From Ceratotherium simum simum (Eukaryota > Chordata > Mammalia > Perissodactyla > Rhinocerotidae), in the NCBI RefSeq assembly GCF_000283155.1, contig NW_004454229.1, positions 8,254,367 to 8,318,366 on the forward strand: a DNA stretch of 64,000 nt, given 5' to 3'. The position numbers and the translations under genes were made by a program. The notes beneath the pieces are model-generated. The model searched no databases and was not told the origin of the DNA. It saw nothing but the letters and a program-made list of their open reading frames with translations. Of this stretch, positions 56,351 through 64,000 are shown piece by piece (the stretch's first letter is position 1; each line of letters starts with the position of its first letter).

Positions 56351-57030
56351 GCCTTCCATAAATAAGTGCAGAGTCTAGCACGTGGGTGAGTTGGGGACAG
56401 TATTCTGAGCAGAAAAAAAAAACAGCACAGGCAAAGAGACAGAGGTAGAAGGTAAGTTTGCTATCTCCATCTGGTACCTACCAACTGTTAGTGGCACTAC
56501 CAATCTCCCATAGCCTTGTCTAGGCATGAGGAAGGCTCAGCATTGCTTCTGAATGCTAAGAAACTGGCCCTGGCCATAGCGGGACAATCTGAGAGTCACC
56601 CAATAATAAAATCCGGCACACAGTTGGTGGCCTGGATGCAGCTCCTACATCCTCCATGGAACCATAGAAGTTGGAATAGTAAAATCCATAATGAACCATT
56701 CTCTCTTTTACAACTCACTTTTACAGCCCGTGGGTTTCTGGAGGCTCTGATCATTTGGATCTCCCTTCATTCTGGACACTGAGAGTATAAAGAATTTTCA
56801 TCTCAGCTTCTTTCTCTTGGGACACGTTGACCGTTGGTGCCTAGAGCCAAAGTGGTTCCAGTTCAGTAAAAAGTCTTTCATGGAAAATCCAGGGCTGAGC
56901 TTGATGGAAAAATTGCCTGCCCATTAGGAGGCTATACCAGTCCATGCCAAACAGTGAAAAACGAAGAAGGTTGTCCAGATGTCAAGGCCAAACTAGCCAC
57001 ATTTAGGTAGGTATTATCCAAGTTATAATA
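56350..57030. other. No recognisable feature
   Basis: Unique-looking; the 88-codon frame at 56516-56782 has no recognisable domain. Confidence 0.45.
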
Positions 57031-57235
57031 GCCACAGTGGAGTGCTTGCTCTGCAGGCAGCACTTTATGTATATAGCAGGTTTGTCCTCTCCATAATTCC
57101 TCTTTCCCATTGTACAAATGGAGAAACTGATTCTCAGAAGGGTTCAGATGCTTGCCTAACATCATATAGAGAGCAAATCGCCAAGCAAGGATTTCTACCC
57201 AGAACTCTCTGACCCCCAAACCTAAACTCTTTCTA
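57030..57235 (-). repeat. MIR SINE
   Basis: 'cccattgtacaaatggagaa', 'actgattctcagaagggttc' and 'aaggatttctacccagaact'. Confidence 0.75.
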
Positions 57236-57354
57236 CATCACCCCAAAATCACCAATCCAGTGGTCAGTTGGAATTATCATAAGTTTTTGTCTCTATTTTG
57301 TCCTGGGCTCCACAGAAGCCCATTGGTTAAAAAATATACACATATTGCTTTGTC

Positions 57355-58010
57355 AGGCAAATGCCTTCTGTGTCTCAGGTCCTATACTAGGTCCAGAGAA
57401 TTCAGAGATTATCTCATTCTATAGGTCAGTTAGTAAATCAATGAATGTGTTCAAGTGCCAGCTATGTGCAAAGTGCGGATGCTAAAGGGGTCAGGCCTCC
57501 ATGAAAGACTCACACTGTAGTGGGTGCCATGAAGAAGCGGTACAAGGAGTCATGAGTGGGTAAAATGGGGGGCAGGGAGCTGACATTATCCGTAAAGTCA
57601 GAAGAGTCCCTGAAGAAGTGATACCTAGGCAAGACTAGGGTCATAGCTGGGGCAGGGTGAGATAAGCTGGGGGAAAACAGTGAAAAATAGGAGGGAAAGG
57701 AACAAGTGAAGAATGGCAACTGAAAGAGAGTGTTTTGCTGTGTTCTGGGCAGGAGAGACACTATGTGCTATGGAACTGGAGAGAAAGGGTAGCTCACTGC
57801 CCGGGGTGGGGGCGGTTGGAGAACATTTTCAGGAGGTAGTGCTATCTAAGCTGAGAACAGAAGGATGCATGAGAATCCAACAGAGGAAGGATTATTTGAC
57901 TAGTGCACGCAAAGGAAACAGAACACACAAAAACCCAGAGACAAGGGAGCATGGGACATGTTTGGGGATCTGCTAGTGCTTATATGTGTCATGGGGACTA
58001 AGAGAACAGA
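57355..58010 (-). mobile_element. L2 fragment (long)
   Basis: 'aagtgccagctatgtgcaaa', 'aagactcacactgtagtggg', 'aggaggtagtgctatctaag', 'ctgagaacagaaggatgcat' and 'gacaagggagcatgggacat' follow antisense L2. Confidence 0.7.
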
Positions 58011-58189
58011 GAAAGACCAGGATGAGAGTAGGGATATTCAAGAGAGTGGATTGGTGGTGAATAATAGCACTACTGAGGAACATTATTCTGATGGCAAACC
58101 CACCAGTCAGAGCAGGAGATTTGTTCTCTCTTAACAAGGCAGATGCCAGCATCATGAAAGCAGAGAGAAGTGAGAAAGAGAAAAAGAGA

Positions 58190-58385
58190 TGGAACGGGAG
58201 CTAATATTTATTGAGCACCTACTAGGTGCCAGATCCTCTCAGGTAGAGCTCCATTCTATGGCTGAGGAAACTGAGGCACCAGAAGGTGAAGCAGTCTGGT
58301 TGAGGTCACACACGGAGTAGGCAGTGAGCCAGCATTCATACTCCGTTCTTCTTTGCTGACTTCTGGAACTGTCTTGTGCCTCTAT
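58190..58385 (-). repeat. MIR SINE with L2-like start
   Basis: 'tttattgagcacctactagg', 'ggctgaggaaactgaggcac' and 'tgaggtcacacacggagtag'. Confidence 0.85.
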
Positions 58386-58945
58386 TTCCAAGGGCTTTCT
58401 AGTCCAACCAGAGTGTTACCCAAGTGGGTGATTAAAATTGGCAAATAGTGATGGCATTACTCAGGACTCTTATCTGTAAACAAGAATCTCAATTCAATGA
58501 GCTTAGGTAAATGAGAGTAGATATGTCAGAATTGAGGAAATAATTAAGGAAATGTTTAGCACTAGGGCATAAGGGGGGTAGGAATCCACCTGGGTCTCAG
58601 GAACAACTGGACTCGCTAGTGGCCTCTGTCCTTCTTGTCTAACTCTCTACTCACAAGCTTTATTCTCTCTTACTACCAACCATTTTCCTTCCTCCATGTA
58701 GCAGGAGCTTGGTTACCCACAGTTCTGAGGCCTCTACCACTAGAGAAAGACATGCTTGCTGTTTTAATTTTTAAATCCAAGGAAGGATTCCTGATGAGCC
58801 CGGTGTGGGTAGTGTCCACCCATGAATCAGTCAGCTACAACTAGTGACACAAACATGGCTACTGGGGGCTCATCCCTGTGTATTGGGAGTCTTTCTCCAA
58901 AACTCTGTCTGAGTCAAGAAGCCACTCCAAAGAGTATCTACTAAA
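58385..58945. other. No recognisable feature
   Basis: Unique-looking; no supported gene. Confidence 0.45.
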
Positions 58946-59215
58946 TTAATAACAATATTTATCATTTATGGGATATTTAGTGCATGGCAGGCTCTAAACT
59001 GAGAAAGCACAATGTTCTATCTTTACCTCAACTGATTCTCCCAACAACCATGAGAAGCAGTGATCTCCTATATATAAGGAAACTGAGGCTCAGAGAGGCC
59101 TATTGATTTGTCCAAGGTCCCACAGCTAGTAAGTGGTAGGGACAGGATTTAAATCTGGGGCTATCTGACTCCAAAGCCACGCACTTGACTTCCACACTTA
59201 ACTACCCTCTGCTGC
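58945..59215 (-). repeat. MIR SINE
   Basis: 'aaggaaactgaggctcagag', 'ccacagctagtaagtggtag' and 'tatctgactccaaagccacg', near full length and close to consensus. Confidence 0.94.
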
Positions 59216-59264
59216 CTGTGACTAAGCCTTATACTCGGCCTCCTGGGAACTGAAGCTAGGGTGT

Positions 59265-59445
59265 ATAATACAGGAGTCTTGGGATCCACCCCTGCCACTG
59301 TCAAGCTGTGTGGCCTTGGACAAGACCCCTAATCTTTCCGTGCCTTAGGTTTATTGTGTGCAGAATAATAATTCCTGCTTGCCTACTTTTACAATCCTAA
59401 GATTGAGACTGAAAGTGAAAGTGCTTAGGAAAGACCTCCGTGCTA
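59265..59445 (+). repeat. MIR SINE
   Basis: 'aagctgtgtggccttggaca' and 'cgtgccttaggtttattgtg'. With the previous MIR it forms an inverted pair. Confidence 0.75.
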
Positions 59446-60190
59446 ACAAAGGAGAGATATCATTACCATGTTATTTCTCATAATTTGAGTGTGCCATAAT
59501 TTTGAAACTTTCTTTAAAGTAAAATCTGTCCTTTGAAATAAGAATAGGTTTGTGAAGAGCGAATAGGCAGCCCTAAATGTTCTGGGCTATTTTTTTTATA
59601 ACTCCAGATTGACAGAAGTCAACTGAGAAATAGAGTTAATTTATCCTAGAGCTAAATGTTGGGCTCCTCTTGTTTTTTTAAAAATAGACATAAACATTGT
59701 TCCTCTGGATTCATTCTGCACTGACACCACCTGCTTTCTGCTTATTTTTTCATTTCACCCGCTTCAGTGATATTGAATTTTAATTGGTTTCTGCTGAACT
59801 TTCTTATGCTGTCAAGTACTGATTAACAAAGAATATGACATTTTTCTTTCATTTGGTCAACAAGTTCTGCCCTGCTGCAATGTCTCCAATTGCAGTCCTT
59901 CAGGGAATTGGGGTTCTGTGGAATCTTCTCCATCCTTGGGAAATGACTGCAAGACTCTGATGGGAGGGCTTTGTTGGCCAACATTCTGGGTATGGCCCAT
60001 CGGCTACAAATTTGCCCAAACTAGGAACCGCAGCATAATCCTCCTGCTCCGAAACCCACAGTGCAATCAGACACTAGGCCAGGTGATGGACTTCCCCGGG
60101 ATGTCCCCAGCCTGCGTCTTCTTCTCTACTCTGCATCATAGCCTTAGCCCAGGCCTTCACAGCTCTGCTCTGGGACTGTTTAAATAGCCT
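59445..60190. other. Unannotated; possible conserved non-coding block
   Basis: 59580-59900 is unique-looking and AT-rich. 59900-60190 carries an 89-codon frame with no recognisable domain. Confidence 0.4.
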
Positions 60191-60194
60191 CCTA

Positions 60195-60420
60195 ATGAGT
60201 TGTTCACCTCCAGACTGGTGCCAGGATGATCTTCTTAAAACAGATCTGACCGTGTCAGCCCTGCTGACTGCCTTCCTGTGGCTCCCTATTAGCTAGATAA
60301 TGAAGTCCAAATTATTTACTGGTGTTCTCCATAATTTGACTTCTGCATATCCTTCTAGTATCATCACATCGTCACACTGACCCCCCACACCATCAGTATC
60401 CACTCTACTCTATCATCATG
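60195..60420 (+). mobile_element. L2 fragment
   Basis: 'gatctgaccgtgtcagccct', 'gtggctccctattagctaga' and 'aatgaagtccaaattattta' are L2 sense order. 61135-61210 ('gatctggctcaaatatcacg') continues it beyond a MIR and an ERE. Confidence 0.8.
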
Positions 60421-60429
60421 ACAATGATA

Positions 60430-60665
60430 CTTACTAACATTGCTATCTTTTCTTCAGGGCCCACTGCATGTCTGATACTGTATAACACTTTTTCACAAAT
60501 TCTCAGAAGCCTCTTGGAAGATATTTTTATACCTTTATTATACTGAGAATCAGAAAGTTAAGGAACCTGCCCAGGATCACGCAGCTGATCACACACACGA
60601 CAGAGCTAGGACCCAAACCCAGGTTCACCTGTCTCTCAAACTCTTTCCACTCTGCCACGTGGACC
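60430..60665 (-). repeat. MIR SINE
   Basis: 'taaggaacctgcccaggatc', 'cgacagagctaggacccaaa' and 'ttccactctgccacg'. Confidence 0.85.
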
Positions 60666-60748
60666 TTCTGAAACACTGGCGGTTCTCTGAATGGGCCATG
60701 CTCTTTCTACACTACCACTATCTTTGCAATTTCTCTTCCTCTGTCTTT

Positions 60749-61118
60749 TTTTTTTTTTTTTTGGGATGAAGATCAGCCCTGAGCTAACATCCATGCTAAT
60801 CCTCCTCTTTTTGCTGAGGAAGACCNNNNNNNNNNNNNNNNNNNNNNNNNNNNNNNNNNNNNNNNNNNNNNNNNNNNNNNNNNNNNNNNNNNNNNNNNNN
60901 NNNNNNNNNNNNNNNNNNNNNNNNNCCTCCTCCTTTCTTTCTCCCAAAGCCCCAGTAGATAGTTGTATGTCATAGTTGCACATCCTTCTAGTTGCTGTAT
61001 GTGGGACACGGCCTCAGCATGGCCAGACAAGCAGTGCGTTGGTGCGCGCCCGGGATCCGAACCAGGGCCGCCAGCAGCGGAGCACGCACACTTAACTGCT
61101 AAGCCACGGGGCCGGCCC
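60749..61118 (-). mobile_element. ERE SINE (long form) containing an assembly gap
   Basis: The tail half 'gatcagccctgagctaacat' precedes the Ns. The head half 'agccccagtagatagttgta', with a B-box-like minus-strand GGTTCGGATCC and a terminal 'ggggccggcccc', follows. A perfect 16-bp duplication CTCTTCCTCTGTCTTT lies at 60733-60748 and 61119-61134. It is inserted in an L2/MIR context and looks recent. Confidence 0.96.
60826..60925. other. Assembly gap (100 N)
   Basis: Exactly 100 Ns, a conventional placeholder length. Any protein reading through it is meaningless. Confidence 0.99.
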
Positions 61119-61254
61119 CTCTTCCTCTGTCTTTAATACCCTTCCCTTTCTATGAGGGCAGGCTGACCACTACCCATCCCCCAAGATCTGGCTCAAATAT
61201 CACGTTGGAGTGAAACTCTGAGCAATTGCAGATAGAGAGAGAGAGGAAGAAATA

Positions 61255-61445
61255 GAACCAGCCTGGGAGGCAGCAAACTGGATGAGTCCCTGCATCTCTC
61301 TCAGCTAAGCCACCTTGTCTATACAACAGGGATAATAACGCACACCCTGCTTACCACCTGGAGTTTCGGGGATGATCAAATGGGATTTTATATTTGAAGC
61401 GACTTTGCAAACTATCAAGCCCCATATAAACATAAGTTATTATTA
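61255..61445 (+). repeat. MIR SINE
   Basis: 'catctctctcagctaagcca', 'acaacagggataataacgca' and 'aagcgactttgcaaactatc'. Confidence 0.72.
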
Positions 61446-62085
61446 ATTGTTATATTAATTAAATAATTAAATCTCAGCTATAATAAGGAATCTTAGAAAT
61501 TAGTGGCAATGACTATTAATCAAAATGCATGTTGATGGTAATTATGCTAATTAAAATTCTCAATAATAATGATAATTAGCCCTGATACTGAGAAGTGGCC
61601 CGTCACATGTGAACTAGCGTGAAACTGGGGAGTAAACATCGCAAGTGAGAGCTGGCAAAAGGACGGGGAAGCAGGCTCAGGAATAAGACAGGCGACTAGC
61701 CTTGCTCTCCCTGGCTGAGCTCTGCGGTGCTGAGGTGAAAGGGACTGATAAACACCAAAACCGCCTACTGTTATGTAAGCATCTGAGTTGCAGCTGTCCG
61801 TGTAGTCGTACGTGTGTGTATATCTCTGTGGGGTGACGCCTTCATGTTAAGCTTTGCTTCACCGTGTTGAACTACTCATGTGTCCACGACCATGCCATTC
61901 CCTAACACCGCCTACTCATCGCATTGCCCACGTCTCCTGACAAACCCAAGAGCCATCGTGTCTTAGTTCATGTAAATTGTCTTCAGTGAAGACTTCCTGG
62001 ATTTTTCCTGGAAGACTAGAGATCTCTTTCCTTTGTGCTTCTCTTCTCTTCTGCAGGCCTCCACTCTGGATCTTACCATCGCAGT
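61445..62085. other. AT-rich block, then unannotated DNA
   Basis: 61440-61590 is dense in TAAT/ATTA motifs. 61590-62085 looks unique, with no supported gene. Confidence 0.4.
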
Positions 62086-62285
62086 TCCACCTCTTACAAG
62101 CTGTGTTCCTTTAAGATGTTACTTAAAACATTGTTATGCTTCAGTTGCCTCATCTATTAAATGAGGATAACAGCAGCATGGACCACAAAGGATTGTTTTG
62201 AGAATTAAATAAGATATGTAAGACTTTTAGAGCAAGATTGGACACGTAGCACTCAATTAATGTTTATTATTATCATTATTATTAC
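62085..62285 (+). repeat. MIR SINE
   Basis: 'acctcttacaagctgtgttc', 'cttcagttgcctcatctatt' and 'cgtagcactcaattaatgtt'. Confidence 0.85.
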
Positions 62286-62469
62286 TATCGTATTTCTCTA
62301 TATCTATCGCTCTGCCGGACTGTGAGCACCTTCTTTCTGTGTCCCTGCCTCCTATACTTGCCACATTATAGCTACTCCTTTCATTATTGTTATTAAAATG
62401 GAAATGGATGGAGATGTTCTTAAGGAAATTCTGTGGACAAGAGTACAGGTAGCAGGGTGCAAAAATCAT

Positions 62470-62710
62470 TGACCATGTAATCAGATTTGGTTTAAATTTT
62501 GGCTCTGCTACTGGCTTAGATGTTGGCTTTGTGCAAGTCATTTCCCCTCCCTAGGACTCAGTTTCCTCATCTAGGAAATGGAACCGATACCTCCCAGCCT
62601 ACTTCTTCACAAGCTCCATCATGGAGTTGGAATAAGGAGACAGATGTGAAACTCCTTTGTAAACTGAAAGGCACTAATCAAATACAAGATACTTTTACTG
62701 CTATTAGAAC
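62470..62710 (+). repeat. MIR SINE
   Basis: 'aattttggctctgctactgg', 'aagtcatttcccctccctag' and 'gactcagtttcctcatctag', near full length. Confidence 0.92.
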
Positions 62711-63105
62711 CATCTGGAAGTTGTTTGGACTTACAAATTGATAGAATCAGTCAACACCTACTTGACTTACACAAAAAGTGGTTGTTATGCTTGGGTGTTT
62801 TTTAAGCCCTTAACCCTATGCATATTGCAAGTCTTTTCTCCATATTCATCCTCAATTTGAGAATTTTCAAGTTTCTTCTCCCAAAGGCTGAGTAATAACA
62901 GGAATTAAATATATAGCCAAGATTGAAACTTTGCTAAAGATTTTCAGTTTCTATTTCCCTTAAGGGAGATCTAAAGCCCTAGCTAATAGCTGAGTTATTA
63001 AATGCAGCTCAGTTCACAGGGTTTCTTGAGATGTCGGGAAGCTTGAGATGTCAGAGGTTACTTTAGGATAACAGAAAAGTTTAGATTAAGACAGTAAATT
63101 TGGGA
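62710..63105. other. No recognisable feature
   Basis: AT-rich unique-looking DNA. Confidence 0.5.
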
Positions 63106-63250
63106 AAGAGAAAGAACTATAGAGATGGCAAGAACTCTGGCCTAGGAGTCAGAAATCCTAACTTCTAATCTAGTTCTACAGCCTTCTAGTTGGACATCTT
63201 CTCTGTCTGGGCTTTAGTTTTCTCGGGAAATGTGGATAACCTCTCCCCAT
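63105..63250 (+). repeat. MIR SINE (diverged)
   Basis: 'caagaactctggcctaggag' and 'gtctgggctttagttttctc'. Confidence 0.65.
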
Positions 63251-63254
63251 TGCG

Positions 63255-63715
63255 TTAGCCTTGGCCATATAACAAATCACCCCAAAACTTAGTGACTTAA
63301 AACATCAAGAGTTTGTTTCTCACAATTCTGGGGAGTTCTGCTCATCTGCCCGGGCCCCCTCTTGGAGCAGCATTCAGCTGGTAGGTCGACTGGGACTGGG
63401 GCCCAAATGACACAGCTAGGACTCTGAGCCTCTTTTTCTGTACAGTCTTTCATACCTAAGGAGCTAGACTGGGCCTCTTCACATGGCAGGTTGTTCCATG
63501 AGAGCAAAAATAGAAACTGTGTGGCCTCTTAAGGCAAAGCCTCACACAGTGTCACTTCTCCATATTCTATTGATCAAAGCAAGTTACGCGGTCAGCCCAG
63601 AGTCTTGGGGAAAGACTCAGCCCTAGGATTGGAGGAAGGCAAAGTCAAAAGAGGACAAGGTCACAGGGAGGCATGCTTCCGTGGGAAGACTTTTTTGTAG
63701 CAATCTAACACACAG
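63255..63715 (-). mobile_element. Old LTR-like repeat (probably ERVL-MaLR type)
   Basis: 'aacttagtgacttaaaacat', 'tctcacaattctggggagtt', 'tattctattgatcaaagcaa' and 'acgcggtcagcccagagtct' resemble a common mammalian LTR in antisense. The subfamily is not certain. Confidence 0.5.
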
Positions 63716-64000
63716 CTGTCCTGTCTCCAAGGTTATTTACAAGCAGATAAGCTAATGTAATTAAAGACACTTTGTAAAGGGTGAAGTGTTATGTCAGACA
63801 GATGGAAGAGTATTCAATTTTTGTTCTAATATTTGTATTTGCATTATTTAACTGGTCTCCAGATGATCCGGGTTAAGTTTTCAGATTTTGAGTCTGCATT
63901 AGTTATGGAGAATAAAAGGAGAGAGTCCCAGACAGATGATATAATTAGAATACCATCATTTTCCAACCTATAACTAATTAGTGGATACAGATTTTAAGCA
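63715..64000. other. No recognisable feature
   Basis: AT-rich sequence up to the window edge. Confidence 0.5.

Noticed and set aside
60636..61030. Open frames of 85-115 codons on both strands across 60.6-61.0 kb
   Set aside because: They run through 100 Ns inside an ERE SINE; the protein is undefined.

Overview
The window is mammalian nuclear DNA, almost certainly from a perissodactyl and most likely a horse-type equid. The diagnostic elements are six copies of the perissodactyl tRNA-derived SINE (ERE) at about 14.1, 17.5, 37.5, 41.9, 55.8 and 60.7 kb. They carry the familiar 'gaggaagat..agccctgagctaacatc' tail half and the 'ggggccggcccc' head. The background is ancient eutherian repeat: more than 40 MIR fragments, many L2 fragments, L1M remnants, MLT1-type LTRs and small hAT elements (MER3, MER5A). 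One 100-base run of N at 60826-60925 is an assembly gap. I could support no protein-coding exon; the open frames are short, lie in repeats, or arise from stop-poor GC-rich or purine-rich sequence.

The standout locus is 10101-15442 on the minus strand. It is a 5.3 kb unspliced, lncRNA-like unit with a CpG-rich 5' end (about 14.8-15.44 kb) and a body of about 325-bp tandem units. These units carry a conserved stem-loop (CATCTAG/CTAGATG) and exact Pumilio response elements (UGUANAUA). I counted 15 such elements on the minus strand against 1 on the plus strand. Length, strand, PRE number and unit structure match NORAD (LINC00657), the PUMILIO-sequestering genome-stability lncRNA. It is not in a promoter context: degraded L1 ORF2 sequence runs up to its 3' end (9855-10090) and resumes right after its 5' end (15455 onward). 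An oligo-T tract sits at the 3' end, and short imperfect target-site repeats end at TTT/AA. I therefore read it as a full-length NORAD retrocopy inserted antisense into an old L1, later split by an ERE SINE at 14075-14305. Its PREs and CpGs look surprisingly intact, so it may be young or still functional.

Layout: 0-9.7 kb holds L1M and L2 remnants, some MIR and an ERV-type LTR; 9.7-16.7 kb is the L1 with the NORAD retrocopy inside; 16.8-39 kb is MIR/L2/MLT1/ERE-rich intergenic or intronic DNA; 39.4-40.5 kb is a well-preserved L1M 3' end; 40.5-64 kb is again MIR/L2-rich, with EREs, a MER5A, a polypurine tract and several AT-rich non-repetitive blocks that could be conserved non-coding elements. 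Family names and the NORAD assignment rest on remembered consensus features, not on a search.
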